Shown here in pieces: positions 1 through 9,670 of a stretch of 64,000 nucleotides of DNA. Location of the stretch: NCBI RefSeq assembly GCF_012524075.1, contig NZ_JAAZUI010000005.1, positions 101,863 through 165,862 on the forward strand, read 5' to 3'. Within the stretch, counting starts at the first letter, position 1. Each line of letters begins with the position of its first letter. The DNA is from Lutibacter sp. B1. GTDB lineage: Bacteria > Bacteroidota > Bacteroidia > Flavobacteriales > Flavobacteriaceae. The position numbers and the translations under genes are program-made. Under the pieces are notes generated by a model, which was given only the letters and a program-made list of their open reading frames with translations, had not been told where the DNA came from and did not search any database.

Positions 1-372
1 AGAATCTTCCTTATTTCCGGCATCTTTAAATTTTTTCATCCATTTCTTAGATTCCTTATAATCACCGTTAGCTCTTAAAGTTTGAGCATAATATAAATAG
101 TATTCAGAAGGAACATTTTCTTGTTGAACAACTTTTTCGTAAATAGGTAATGCTTTCTCCGGCTGACGCAACATTATGTAAGCATCGCCTAGTTTTCTCA
201 TTGCGTAATATTGATTAAAACTTGTATCAATTAACTTTTCATAAGTATTAATAGCTTTTACAAATGAAAAGTTGTCAAATTGTTTTTCTGCTCTTTTTTG
301 TTTTGCTGTTTGACCAAATACTGATGTGCTTATCAAAACAAAGGCAATACATAAAAGTTTATAATTTTTCAT
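1..372 (-). CDS. TPR-containing protein, probable OmpA-family partner of the PorP/SprF protein (5' part only)
   Basis: The ATG is at 372 on the minus strand and the frame stays open to the window edge (124 codons visible). The first ~21 residues form a signal peptide (hydrophobic stretch ending ..STSVFGQ). The rest looks like tetratricopeptide repeats, with phrases such as FDNFSFVKAINTYEKLID and ALPIYEKV. It is the last visible gene of the adhesin operon, 19 bp after the PorP/SprF gene. In Bacteroidetes such adhesin-PorP pairs are often followed by an OmpA-family protein with N-terminal TPR/PD40 repeats and a C-terminal peptidoglycan-binding domain; the C-terminus is outside the window, so that identity is inferred. 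It would act in the periplasm or outer membrane. Confidence 0.75.
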   Translation of the reverse strand, partial: MKNYKLLCIAFVLISTSVFGQTAKQKRAEKQFDNFSFVKAINTYEKLIDTSFNQYYAMRKLGDAYIMLRQPEKALPIYEKVVQQENVPSEYYLYYAQTLRANGDYKESKKWMKKFKDAGNKEDS

Positions 373-391
373 AATATTCATCTTTATTTGG

Positions 392-1315
392 TTAAAAGTA
401 TCTTGGAGATTTTTGTTTATTTTTCATAAACCTAAACTCATACATTAACAAAATTTCGTGTGAACCAGAAGTATATGTTCTAATATCTCCTGTTGGTATT
501 TCGTATGTATATCCAATTCTGAATTGATCTGTGACTTGAAAATCTGCAAGTGCACCAAAATCTCTTTGTTCCCCGTTAATTCTGTATGAAGCACCTAACC
601 AAAATTTCTCATTAAACAAAAAGTTTGCAGTTACATCTGTTGATAAAGGAACACCTTTTAAATATTTAACCATAAAAGATGGTTTAAACTTAATTGTACT
701 ATTTAAATCAAATACATAACCACCTAGAGCATAATAATGAACTCTTTCTAGCGATTTATACTCTTTATCCTTATTTAAATCATGATTAATTAATCTTGGT
801 GATGATACACCAAAATACCATTTATTGGTATGTAGCAATATCCCTGCTCCAAAATTAGAATCCCATCTGTCAATTTTATCTTCAAAAAATGGATCTTGGG
901 TAACATCTATTGATGTATATAATTCATCATCTAATTTATAATAAGTCATACCTGCTTTTAAACCAAAACTAATTTTAAGTTCCTCACTACCTTGTATTGT
1001 GTATGAAAAATCACCATACACTAATGTTAATTTCTCATAACCGGATTCATCATTAATTAAAGATAAACCTAATCCTATTTTTTCGTTTCTTAATGGAGAA
1101 TGAATAGATAATGTTTGTGTTTGTGGGCCACCATCAAAACCAACCCATTGATTTCTATTTAAGCCAACTATGCTAAGTGCTTCTCTACTTCCTGCATAAG
1201 CAGGATTTATAGAGATTGTATTATACATATATTGTGTAAACTGAGGTAATTGTTGAGCTTCAGAATATTCTAATCCAAAAATAAACAATCCTATAATTAT
1301 AATTAAACGCTTCAT
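392..1315 (-). CDS. PorP/SprF family type IX secretion system outer-membrane protein
   Basis: 307 aa, the usual length for the family. An N-terminal signal peptide ends near ..EYSEAQQ and is followed by the typical opening PQFTQYMYNTISINPAYAGS. The rest is an alternating beta-rich sequence compatible with an outer-membrane beta-barrel, ending in an aromatic residue. Members work with type IX secretion; in Flavobacterium johnsoniae SprF is needed to deliver the adhesin SprB to the surface. The gene lies 13 bp downstream of the 1929-aa adhesin and 19 bp upstream of a TPR/OmpA-type gene, so it is very likely the dedicated secretion or anchoring partner of that adhesin. Family assignment is confident; the partner is inferred from position. 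Confidence 0.92.
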   Translation of the reverse strand: MKRLIIIIGLFIFGLEYSEAQQLPQFTQYMYNTISINPAYAGSREALSIVGLNRNQWVGFDGGPQTQTLSIHSPLRNEKIGLGLSLINDESGYEKLTLVYGDFSYTIQGSEELKISFGLKAGMTYYKLDDELYTSIDVTQDPFFEDKIDRWDSNFGAGILLHTNKWYFGVSSPRLINHDLNKDKEYKSLERVHYYALGGYVFDLNSTIKFKPSFMVKYLKGVPLSTDVTANFLFNEKFWLGASYRINGEQRDFGALADFQVTDQFRIGYTYEIPTGDIRTYTSGSHEILLMYEFRFMKNKQKSPRYF

Positions 1316-1328
1316 AGTTTTAGTTTTA

Positions 1329-4300
1329 TTAATGAGTTCCTAAATAAATATATCCTGTAATCGGTTTAAATCCACTATCCACAATTTTAAGTACATAAAA
1401 ATAAGTTCCTGTTGGTAGTTTAGAATTTGAACCTATGGTTTGTCCAGAACTATCATTATAACCTCTCCAATTATTTTGATAATTATCTGACTGATATACT
1501 ACTTTTCCCCAACGATTCAATATTTTAACATCATAAGTAAAACCACAACCCTCTAATCCTTTAACTTCAAAAGCATCATTAAATCCATCATCGTTTGGAG
1601 TTACCACTTTAGATATTGCTAAATCATCTGTTGAACATGGTAAAACTTTACAATCAAAAATTATAGTTAAATAAGATGTTACACTGCATTCTCCTGTTGT
1701 AGTAAATGAGAAATGATACTCACCATTTTCTAAGTCAACAATATCAAAAATACCGTCGCTCAACCTGCTTTCAGCATCAGCACTTTCCCATACACCTTCA
1801 TATTCTGAAGCTGTACTTAACAACTCACTCAAATCAATAGAACTTATTGTTTCAAAATCATCAGCAAATCTAGGATCTGTACATATATTTACCACTTCAG
1901 TTACTGAATCTATTTGATTTACATAAACTGTTTGAGTGTATTCAGTTTTGTTACCACAACTATCGGTAAATACCCAATGTCTTTCAATTGTATAACTTGA
2001 ACTGTTTAACTCTTCAATTTTTGTTTCAGAATAATCTTCTTGAACATTACCATCACCACTACAAACATCACTTACAGTTATTACAGGCACTTCAGGAATT
2101 TCACCACAACTTACATCAATTTCAGTCGGAGGTAAATTGGTTAATACCGGCCCAGCTGTATCTTGAATTGTAAAAGAGGCTCTGCTTGTTGCTTTGTTTC
2201 CACAAATATCTTCAGCTATAAAATCTACAACTAAAACACCTGTTGCCCCACATTCTTCAGTAGATGTAACTATTTCATAAGATAAACTTAATTGATTTCC
2301 ACATCCATCTTTCGCTTGTGCTCCACCAAAATTATTCAACCAAGCTGTTAATTCATCTCCATTACCCATTCCATCACATTCAACAGTTTTAGATGTTGCC
2401 TGAACTTCAAAAGAAAGTAATTCAGAAGTCTTTACCATAAAGATCGCCGTGTCAGATCCGCTTTCACAAAGGTCTGTAACATTATATGTTACAACTACTG
2501 AACCTCCTTCACATAACAACGGTGCAGTTAAATTACTCAAATCCGTTGCCTGCGGATTACACCCTCCCATTACACTAAATCCGGATAACCAATTTTTAAA
2601 CGCGGTATCCAATGCTGACTGATCTGCATAATCACACGAATTTACTTCTTTATCTTCTACATCACTGATAGTCAATGCTTCCGGTGCTGTTACCGTAAAA
2701 GTTGCTGTATCTGTTCCGCTTTCACAAAGGTCTGTAACATTATATGTTACAACTACTGAACCTCCCTCACATAACAACGGTGCAGTTAAATTACTCAAAT
2801 CTGTTGCCTGAGGATTGCACCCTCCCGTTACACTAAATCCGGATAACCAATTTTCAAACGCGGTATCCAATGCTGATTGATCTGCATAATCACACGCATT
2901 TACTTCTTTATCTTCTACATCACTAATAATCAATGCTTCCGGTGCTGTTACCGTAAAAGTTGCTGTATCTGTTCCGCTTTCACAAAGGTCTGTAACATTA
3001 TATGTTACAACTACTGAACCTCCTTCACATAACAGCGGTGCAGTTAAATTGCTCAAATCCGTTGCCTGTGGATTACATCCTCCCGTTACACTAAATCCGG
3101 ATAACCAATTTTCAAACGCGGTATCCAATGCTGATTGATCTGCATAATCACACGAATTTACTTCTTTATCTTCTACACCACTGATAATCAATGCTTCCGG
3201 TGCTGTTACCGTAAAAGTTGCTGTATCTGTTCCGCTTTCATAAAGGTCTGTAACATTATATGTTACAACTACTGAACCTCCTTCACATAACAACGGTGCA
3301 GTTAAATTACTCAAATCCGTTGCCTGTGGATTACATCCTCCCGATACACTAAATCCGGATAACCAATTTTCAAATGCGGTATCCAATGCTGACTGATCTG
3401 CATAATCACACGCATTTACTTCTTTATCTTCTACACCACTGATAATCAATGCTTCCGGTGCTGTTACCGTAAATGATTTTATACAAGATACTTGATTACA
3501 ATCATCTTTAACTATATATTCTACCTCTACAGAACCACCACAATTATTAGGTGATGAAATATTCTCAAAATCATTTGAAACAGGATTTGTACCTCCTTGA
3601 AATGAAAATTGATTTAACCAGTTTGTAAATAGGACATCAACTTCATTTTGTGGAAGACAAGAATCAATAATGGTATTATCTAATTCCGGACAAGAAATAA
3701 TCAATTCAGGCTTTTCTGTTATTTCAAACTCCTGCGTTACTTCACAACCATTAGTATCAATTACTGAAATTAAATATGAATCAGCTTTTAAATTATTAAA
3801 TATATTCGAATCATTAAATTCTCCATTATTTATAGCATATTGATAATTCAAACTTCCTCCCTCTACCAATACTTCAATACTACCTTCTGCACTTCCATAA
3901 CAACTATTATGCGTTAAAACAGCAGTAAATGTAATTTTATCAGGTGCCGTGATGGTATACTCTTTTATTGTTGTACATCCTCCTGCTGAGTCTGTTATCT
4001 CTACTCTGTATGTTCCTGCGCTTAATCCTGACTGATCCTTAGAAGCAGCTTCCAATCCACCGCCATCTATTGTGCTCCAATTATAACTTAAATTACCTAC
4101 TGAGTTCTCTACCATTAAAACTATTGATCCATCTGATGAAGAAGCATCTCCTACACAGGATACATTCTCAACCTCTGCACTTACAGTTAAAGCCGCCGGT
4201 GCAGTGATGGTATATTCTTTTACTGTGGTACATCCTCCTGCTGAGTCTGTTATCTCTACTCTGTATGTTCCTGCACTTAATCCTGACTGATCCTTAGAAG

Positions 4301-7118
4301 CAGCTTCCAATCCACTACCGTCTATTGTGCTCCAATTATAACTTAAATTACCTACTGAGTTCTCTACCGTTAAAACTATTGATCCATCTGATGAAGAAGT
4401 CTCCCCAACACAAGATACATTCTCAACCTCTGCACTTACAGTTAAAGTTGCGGGTGCAGTGATCGTATATTCTTTTACTGTGGTACATCCTCCTGCTGAG
4501 TCTGTTATCTCTACTCTGTATGTTCCTGCACTTAATCCTGACTGATCCTTAGAAGCAGCTTCCAATCCACTACCGTCTATTGTGCTCCAATTATAACTTA
4601 AATTGCCTACTGAGTTATCTACCGTTAAAACTATTGATCCATCTGATGAAGAAACATCTCCTACACAGGATACATTCTCAACCTCTGCACTTACAGTTAA
4701 AGCTGCGGGTGCAGTGATCGTATATTCTTTTACTGTGATACATCCTCCTGCTGAGTCTGTTATCTCTACTCTGTATGTTCCTGCACCTAATCCTGACTGA
4801 TCCTTAGAAGCAGCTTCCAATCCACTACCGTCTATTGTGCTCCAATTATAACTTAAATTACCGACTGAATTCTCTACCGTTAAAACTATTGAACCATCTG
4901 ATGAAGAAGTCTCTCCAACACAGGATACATTCTCAACCTCTGCACTTACAACTAATCCATAAACTAATACAGAAATAGGTACTCTATTAGGACTAATACA
5001 AGTGCTTGATAACCCTTCTGCAACATAATATGTTATTATACCTGCATTATTTGTTGATGGAATTATAGTAGTTTGTGGCAAAGTAGAAGGGTTGTCATCT
5101 ACATAATAATATAAAGTATAAGGTGTTGATGCTGTTAAAAAATTACTCGGTGTTGCTGTTAATGGGCTCGCTGTTTCATTCAAACAATATTCAACATTTT
5201 CAGTAATTGGAACAGAGGTAACAATTGATACTTCAATAGTAAATTGGTAATAACAATTAGTTGTTCCAGGAGGAACTGCATAATAAGTTGAAATTCCTGC
5301 TGTTGAAGGAAAAGGATTAGAAGAATTATATTCTATAGAAGAATCTGTTACAGGATATTCATTATAAAATCTTGAACCGGAAGGGAATTCTGCACTTACA
5401 GCAGATGTTTCAATAGGTCCTGATACATTACAAAAATAAAAATCTCTAACAGGTGTATAATTTGAACAATTATTATTAACATAATCTTCATAATCAATTA
5501 TTATCTCTAAAGGTGTTGGTATTGGTTCACCTTCACAAACCCCAGATGTTTCGTACCCCTTAATTAATGGTTGATTAAAATTAGTTTGAGAAATAGCCCC
5601 AACTCCTGTAGTTGTTCCATTTAATGAAACTATTGGATTACAATCCTCATTAACTAAAAGTGAGCAATCTGTAGTTGCTTTTAATTTAAAAGATATTTCA
5701 GCTAATAAATCATCAGGATTATTAGGAATTGGTAATGTTCCTATATTCCAAACAATTGACCCAGTAGCTCCAAGGTTAAGATCAAAATACGGCGCTGCAT
5801 TCATAACTAAAGGCGAATAGGTATTGTAAACTATACTCATATCTTGATAAGTTGAAGTATAAGGTATAGGGATAACTATTTTAGTATTCTCGGTTGCTTC
5901 TGTTCCTTTATTTTTAATTTCTAATTTAAAATCAATTATTTCACCTGGCAATACTGTTTCTGTTGTAGGATTTATAACACCATTAATCGCTGTAGTTGTC
6001 ACTATTCCTTCTGTTTCAGGAACATATGCATCAACAGCAAATGTCACATTAAAAATTATATAAGTATCTTGCGTAGAACCATACCTAAATTGAGTTGTTG
6101 TTTGATTATTTGTTATAATTTCATTATTAATATTAGGAACATCAAACATACTAATATCCAACCCAGTATTATTAACTAACATAGGATTACGTGGATTACC
6201 TCCTGTTTCTACTGATGAATTAAAAAAATTGTTATTTGTATTACCTGAATGATGAAGTTTCAAATAACTATTATCTGATTGTTTTAATATTTCAAAATAA
6301 TCTCCCGAAATACCCACATCTCCTTCACCAGCCATTAATCCTAATTTAAAATTGACATCTCCATTTTGTACAGATTTAAATCCCTCAACATCAATAGTAT
6401 GTCTTGCTGTACCTCCAACAACATAAGCATATCCGTCAAACACAGTTATGTCTCTCCATTTCATTTTTGAATTTTCATAAATAACCACCATTCCCCAACC
6501 ACCATAATAACCGGTACTAGCTCCATTACCTTGTGATAGTGCTATATCTGCCACCCAATATTCTCCAATTCCACCTGTTTTAACTTCTTCGGTAACTTCA
6601 ATATAAGCTGCATACATATCATTATCACCCGGGAATTTGATACTATTATTATTTGTAACTAATGTTTTATAAGATGATTGGTTGGGAGTTTTAAATTTAA
6701 CCGTACGCATTCGAGTATTAGAAAGATTACTTCCTCTTCCTGTCCAATATAACCCAGCATAAACAATATTTGAACACTCAGGTATAGCTCCATTTTCTGT
6801 AGAAAATGTTAAAGTTGCAGAAGATGAATTACTTGTATTATTGTCATTATCATTATCCACATACACCATAACGTTGTTACTGTTATTTTTATCATCCTCA
6901 TAACTAATTAAAGTAAGGTTAGTATTACCTATCATGGTAAAATCTCCTTTAACATTATACACTGTTTTTGATGGAGTAAATTCGGAAGTTCTAGGAGTAA
7001 AATCAACTCTTACTTGACTATAGGTTTCAAGATTATTACTTATTATAAGTATAATAAATAAAACTAAATTAACTGGACTTATAAAGTGATACAACTTCGT
7101 AGGGAAAAGTTTTTTCAT
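1329..7118 (-). CDS. Giant gliding-type adhesin with SprB repeats and a T9SS type B (gliding motility) C-terminal domain
   Basis: 1929 aa, exported and surface-displayed. Signal peptide at about residues 1-35 (..SNNLETYSQ). The N-terminal ~370 residues contain the GLYWTGRGSN motif seen near the start of many Bacteroidetes adhesins. A DUF11-like segment lies near 375-500 (GEIIDFKLEIKNKGTEA). Four near-identical 85-aa SprB-type repeats occupy about 724-1064, with a diverged fifth copy to ~1150. Four 86-aa repeats with paired cysteines follow at about 1216-1560, then Ig-like segments. The last ~95 residues (VVTPNDDGFNDAF, ILNRWGKVVYQS, LPTGTYFYVL) are the gliding-motility C-terminal domain used as a type B signal for T9SS. 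The ligand cannot be told. First-generation partner genes (PorP/SprF, then TPR/OmpA) follow on the same strand. Confidence 0.93.
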   Translation of the reverse strand: MKKLFPTKLYHFISPVNLVLFIILIISNNLETYSQVRVDFTPRTSEFTPSKTVYNVKGDFTMIGNTNLTLISYEDDKNNSNNVMVYVDNDNDNNTSNSSSATLTFSTENGAIPECSNIVYAGLYWTGRGSNLSNTRMRTVKFKTPNQSSYKTLVTNNNSIKFPGDNDMYAAYIEVTEEVKTGGIGEYWVADIALSQGNGASTGYYGGWGMVVIYENSKMKWRDITVFDGYAYVVGGTARHTIDVEGFKSVQNGDVNFKLGLMAGEGDVGISGDYFEILKQSDNSYLKLHHSGNTNNNFFNSSVETGGNPRNPMLVNNTGLDISMFDVPNINNEIITNNQTTTQFRYGSTQDTYIIFNVTFAVDAYVPETEGIVTTTAINGVINPTTETVLPGEIIDFKLEIKNKGTEATENTKIVIPIPYTSTYQDMSIVYNTYSPLVMNAAPYFDLNLGATGSIVWNIGTLPIPNNPDDLLAEISFKLKATTDCSLLVNEDCNPIVSLNGTTTGVGAISQTNFNQPLIKGYETSGVCEGEPIPTPLEIIIDYEDYVNNNCSNYTPVRDFYFCNVSGPIETSAVSAEFPSGSRFYNEYPVTDSSIEYNSSNPFPSTAGISTYYAVPPGTTNCYYQFTIEVSIVTSVPITENVEYCLNETASPLTATPSNFLTASTPYTLYYYVDDNPSTLPQTTIIPSTNNAGIITYYVAEGLSSTCISPNRVPISVLVYGLVVSAEVENVSCVGETSSSDGSIVLTVENSVGNLSYNWSTIDGSGLEAASKDQSGLGAGTYRVEITDSAGGCITVKEYTITAPAALTVSAEVENVSCVGDVSSSDGSIVLTVDNSVGNLSYNWSTIDGSGLEAASKDQSGLSAGTYRVEITDSAGGCTTVKEYTITAPATLTVSAEVENVSCVGETSSSDGSIVLTVENSVGNLSYNWSTIDGSGLEAASKDQSGLSAGTYRVEITDSAGGCTTVKEYTITAPAALTVSAEVENVSCVGDASSSDGSIVLMVENSVGNLSYNWSTIDGGGLEAASKDQSGLSAGTYRVEITDSAGGCTTIKEYTITAPDKITFTAVLTHNSCYGSAEGSIEVLVEGGSLNYQYAINNGEFNDSNIFNNLKADSYLISVIDTNGCEVTQEFEITEKPELIISCPELDNTIIDSCLPQNEVDVLFTNWLNQFSFQGGTNPVSNDFENISSPNNCGGSVEVEYIVKDDCNQVSCIKSFTVTAPEALIISGVEDKEVNACDYADQSALDTAFENWLSGFSVSGGCNPQATDLSNLTAPLLCEGGSVVVTYNVTDLYESGTDTATFTVTAPEALIISGVEDKEVNSCDYADQSALDTAFENWLSGFSVTGGCNPQATDLSNLTAPLLCEGGSVVVTYNVTDLCESGTDTATFTVTAPEALIISDVEDKEVNACDYADQSALDTAFENWLSGFSVTGGCNPQATDLSNLTAPLLCEGGSVVVTYNVTDLCESGTDTATFTVTAPEALTISDVEDKEVNSCDYADQSALDTAFKNWLSGFSVMGGCNPQATDLSNLTAPLLCEGGSVVVTYNVTDLCESGSDTAIFMVKTSELLSFEVQATSKTVECDGMGNGDELTAWLNNFGGAQAKDGCGNQLSLSYEIVTSTEECGATGVLVVDFIAEDICGNKATSRASFTIQDTAGPVLTNLPPTEIDVSCGEIPEVPVITVSDVCSGDGNVQEDYSETKIEELNSSSYTIERHWVFTDSCGNKTEYTQTVYVNQIDSVTEVVNICTDPRFADDFETISSIDLSELLSTASEYEGVWESADAESRLSDGIFDIVDLENGEYHFSFTTTGECSVTSYLTIIFDCKVLPCSTDDLAISKVVTPNDDGFNDAFEVKGLEGCGFTYDVKILNRWGKVVYQSDNYQNNWRGYNDSSGQTIGSNSKLPTGTYFYVLKIVDSGFKPITGYIYLGTH
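2424..3470. repeat. Tandem 258-bp repeats (four copies) inside the adhesin gene
   Basis: The same 20-base landmark around CCGGTGCTGTTACCG recurs at about 2681, 2939, 3197 and 3455, exactly 258 bp apart, so each unit encodes 86 aa. Copies differ by only a few bases (for example SVSGG/SVTGG/SVMGG and DLYESG/DLCESG). Each unit holds cysteines in NACDYAD, GGCNPQ and PLLCEGG contexts. High DNA identity between copies implies recent duplication or gene conversion. Confidence 0.9.
3926..4950. repeat. Tandem 255-bp SprB-type repeats (four copies) inside the adhesin gene
   Basis: The landmark CTCTGCACTTACA ends at the same place in each unit, with TTACA at 4181, 4436, 4691 and 4946, exactly 255 bp apart (85 aa). 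Each unit begins SAEVENVSCVG and ends EYTITAP. The copies are almost identical at DNA level. This array is distinct in sequence and unit length from the 258-bp array in the same gene. Confidence 0.9.
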
Positions 7119-7148
7119 TTCAGTTTTCTTTGGTTAGTTTAATACTGC

Positions 7149-7667
7149 TTAGGATGGATTTAGCATAATATAAAAAATAGTAAATTCAGAATCTGAGTTT
7201 AAAACAAACGATTCAATTTTGTTAGTGGTACATTTAAAATAGCATTGTATATAAATGTATTTTAAATTATTAAAGCCTTTAATTTCAGACAAATCAAATA
7301 CACGATGCAAATCACTTTCACTATTTAAACTGACTGTAATAAGTTCAACATCATGAAATAATGAATTATCTATATGCAATAAATTAAATGATTCTAAATC
7401 TTCAAAAACAAGTTTTACCGGACTTGTATTACCAAAAACTTTTTTTATTTCATTTTTTTCTATATAAGCAACCGGGTGTAAATCATACAAAAGACTATAT
7501 AATCTTTCGAAATCCACTTTTTTATCATTGGCTAACGTACCTTTAATTTCAAGCTTGTCCTCATTTAATTTGTATATTTTACTTTTTTGAGCACTAATTT
7601 GAATTGTATTTAAAACGATAAAAAAAGTTATAAAAAACTTATAAAAAGAAGTAATTTTTTTTTCCAT
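7149..7667 (-). CDS. Small secreted protein of unknown function
   Basis: 172 aa with an N-terminal hydrophobic signal (FYKFFITFFIVLNTIQISAQ) ending in the SAQ cleavage pattern common in this genome. The mature part has no motif I recognise; it alternates acidic and hydrophobic stretches (LEDLESFNLLHID, FDLSEIKGFNNLKYIYIQ) that faintly recall leucine-rich-repeat spacing, but too little to call. There are two nearby cysteines (CYFKC). It is the first gene of the adhesin operon, 30 bp upstream of the giant adhesin, so a role at the cell surface is possible but unproven. Confidence 0.75.
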   Translation of the reverse strand: MEKKITSFYKFFITFFIVLNTIQISAQKSKIYKLNEDKLEIKGTLANDKKVDFERLYSLLYDLHPVAYIEKNEIKKVFGNTSPVKLVFEDLESFNLLHIDNSLFHDVELITVSLNSESDLHRVFDLSEIKGFNNLKYIYIQCYFKCTTNKIESFVLNSDSEFTIFYIMLNPS

Positions 7668-8141
7668 ATCTCAATAAATTAAATATAAATTATAACCCTT
7701 AAAGCTTTATAACTTTAAGTACAACAATAGTTAGCATACTATAACTCTTACCAACTTTTATTATAAATAGATACTTTTAAAGTACTAATTTAACTTGTGT
7801 ATAAACAATTATGTTTTTTGGTATTTATGGGGAACCAATTTCTCAATATTATAACCCAAATGTAAATAAAAACTAACATAAGTAGTTAATTTTCAGTAGT
7901 TTTGTTAAGGGAATTTAGCAAAACGCTTCTTATTAATAATAAATGGTGTAAAAAACTTAATAAATAGCACTTTTTTAAATGTAGCACTTTTTATACCCCT
8001 TTATACATACTTAATTTTCAATATATTAATTTGTTATTTTATTATAACAAGGTAAAGATTTACTAAAAAATAAGTCTTGTTGTTGTAAATAATAAATAAA
8101 TAAAAAACCTATTTTTGTAATTCAACTTTTATGAAAAAATT
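7668..8141. other. 474-bp divergent intergenic region between the adhesin operon and lpdA
   Basis: Very AT-rich with no convincing ORF. It contains a direct repeat, TAGCACTTTTT, at 7965-7975 and 7982-7992 (17 bp start to start) and the lpdA promoter near its right end. I found no clear TAnnTTTG element for the minus-strand operon. Confidence 0.6.
8110..8117 (+). promoter_or_regulatory. Probable -7 promoter element (TATTTTTG) for lpdA
   Basis: TATTTTTG fits the Bacteroidetes consensus TAnnTTTG exactly and lies 24 bp before the lpdA ATG. TTG triplets of the -33 type lie upstream (GTTGTTG near 8080), but the spacing is about 24 bp, longer than ideal. Confidence 0.5.
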
Positions 8142-9542
8142 ATGAGTACATATGATGTAGCCGTTATTGGTTCAGGACCTGGAGGATATGTTGCAGCAAT
8201 TCGCTGTGCACAATTAGGATTAAAAACTGCAATAATAGAGAAATACAATACCTTAGGAGGAACTTGCTTAAATGTAGGTTGTATCCCGTCAAAAGCATTA
8301 CTAGATTCTTCACACCATTATTACGATGCTACAAAACATTTTTCAACTCACGGAATAGATGTGAAAGGTTTAGAAGTGAATTTCAAACAAATGATTGATC
8401 GTAAAAATGAAGTTGTTGCTCAAACATCAGGAGGAATCAATTATTTAATGGATAAAAATAATATTACCGTTTTTAATGGCGTAGGTTCTTTTAAAGATAG
8501 TACTCATATTACAATAATAAGGTCTGATAAATCTTCAGAAGAAATTGAAGCAAATAATACAATTATTGCTACCGGTTCTAAGCCCTCGTCTTTACCATTT
8601 ATTGAATTAGATAAAAAAAGAGTGATTACTTCTACCGAAGTTTTAAGTTTAAACGAAATACCAAAACATTTAATTGTAATTGGTGGTGGAGTTATAGGTT
8701 TGGAATTAGGATCGGTATATAAAAGATTGGGATCGGATGTTTCTGTAATTGAATATATGCCTAATATAATTCCGGGAATGGACGGGATGCTTTCAAAAGA
8801 ATTACAAAAATCCCTAAAAAAACAAGGAATAAAATTTTATACCGGTCATAAAGTAAATTCAGTAAAAAGCTCCGGTAATGAAGTTGTTGTTACTGCCAAT
8901 GATAAAAAAGGAAATCCTGTAGAATTTAAAGGCGATTATACTTTAGTATCTGTAGGTAGAAAACCGTATACTGAAGGATTAGGATTGGAAAACATCGGTG
9001 TAAAAATAAGTGATAAAGGTCAAATTGAAACAAACGAACATTTACAAACCAACGTTTCTAATATCTATGCAATTGGCGATGTTGTAAAAGGTGCAATGTT
9101 AGCTCACAAAGCTGAAGAAGAAGGAACTATGGTTGCTGAAATTATTGCAGGTCAAAAACCGCATATTGATTATAATTTAATTCCGGGAGTTGTTTATACT
9201 TGGCCAGAAGTTGCCGCTGTTGGCAAAACCGAAGAGCAATTAAAAGAAGAAGGTGCTAACTACAAATCCGGAACTTTTGCGATACGTGCTTTAGGAAGAG
9301 CAAGAGCAAGTATGGATATTGATGGTCAAATAAAAGTATTGGCTGATGCTGAAACTGATGAAATTTTAGGTGTGCATATGATTAGTGCCAGAGCTGCCGA
9401 TATGATTGCCGAAGCTGTTATTGCCATGGAATTTAGAGCTTCTTCAGAAGATATTGCACGTTCGTCTCACGCACATCCAACTTTTACTGAAGCATTTAAA
9501 GAAGCTTGTTTAGCTGTTAATAACAGAGCTATTCACAGTTAG
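8142..9542 (+). CDS. lpdA: Dihydrolipoyl dehydrogenase (E3)
   Basis: 466 aa, normal length. FAD-dependent disulfide oxidoreductase that reoxidises lipoamide in the 2-oxoacid dehydrogenase complexes and glycine cleavage system, passing electrons to NAD. Visible: N-terminal FAD Rossmann motif (IGSGPGGYVAA), the redox-active disulfide CLNVGC about residues 43-48, the NAD-binding motif (VIGGGVIGLELGS) near 180, a second FAD contact (IYAIGDV) near 310, and the C-terminal dimerisation domain with the catalytic HAHPTFTE motif near 445. It stands alone; no E1/E2 gene lies beside it, so it may serve several complexes. Confidence 0.97.
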   Translation: MSTYDVAVIGSGPGGYVAAIRCAQLGLKTAIIEKYNTLGGTCLNVGCIPSKALLDSSHHYYDATKHFSTHGIDVKGLEVNFKQMIDRKNEVVAQTSGGINYLMDKNNITVFNGVGSFKDSTHITIIRSDKSSEEIEANNTIIATGSKPSSLPFIELDKKRVITSTEVLSLNEIPKHLIVIGGGVIGLELGSVYKRLGSDVSVIEYMPNIIPGMDGMLSKELQKSLKKQGIKFYTGHKVNSVKSSGNEVVVTANDKKGNPVEFKGDYTLVSVGRKPYTEGLGLENIGVKISDKGQIETNEHLQTNVSNIYAIGDVVKGAMLAHKAEEEGTMVAEIIAGQKPHIDYNLIPGVVYTWPEVAAVGKTEEQLKEEGANYKSGTFAIRALGRARASMDIDGQIKVLADAETDEILGVHMISARAADMIAEAVIAMEFRASSEDIARSSHAHPTFTEAFKEACLAVNNRAIHS

Positions 9543-9581
9543 ATTATAAAATTCGTCATGCTTCTCATAAAATATAATAAG

Positions 9582-9602
9582 ACCCTGAATCAAGTTCAGG
9601 GT
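9582..9602. repeat. Perfect 8-bp inverted repeat, possible dispersed intergenic element
   Basis: ACCCTGAA-TCAAG-TTCAGGGT, directly after the lpdA stop region and preceded by ATTCGTCATGC. It has no U-tract, so it is not a standard terminator. Elements of this look (CCTGAATCAAGTTCAGGGT with CGTCATGCT) recur between genes in Bacteroidetes; only one copy is in this window. Confidence 0.45.
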
Positions 9603-9633
9603 AACGTATAACCAGCTAATAGAATTATATTCC

Positions 9634-9670
9634 AAAAGTCCTTTCAATTTGAAGGGACTTTTCTATTTTT
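9634..9670 (+). terminator. Hairpin terminator after lpdA, running into the pabB promoter
   Basis: AAAAGTCC (9634-9641) pairs with GGACTTTT (9655-9662), and the inner bases TTC/GAA extend the stem. A T-rich tract (TTCTATTTTT) follows. The T-tract overlaps the pabB -7 element, so termination and initiation share bases. Confidence 0.65.

Noticed and set aside
1988..4800. Open frames on the plus strand across the adhesin gene (1988-2173, 4603-4800)
   Set aside because: They lie antisense to a well-supported repeat protein and have low-complexity products; they arise from the repeat composition.
2424..4950. CRISPR array, considered because of regularly spaced repeats
   Set aside because: Units are 255 and 258 bp, fully coding and in frame within an adhesin; there are no short repeats with unique spacers and no cas genes.
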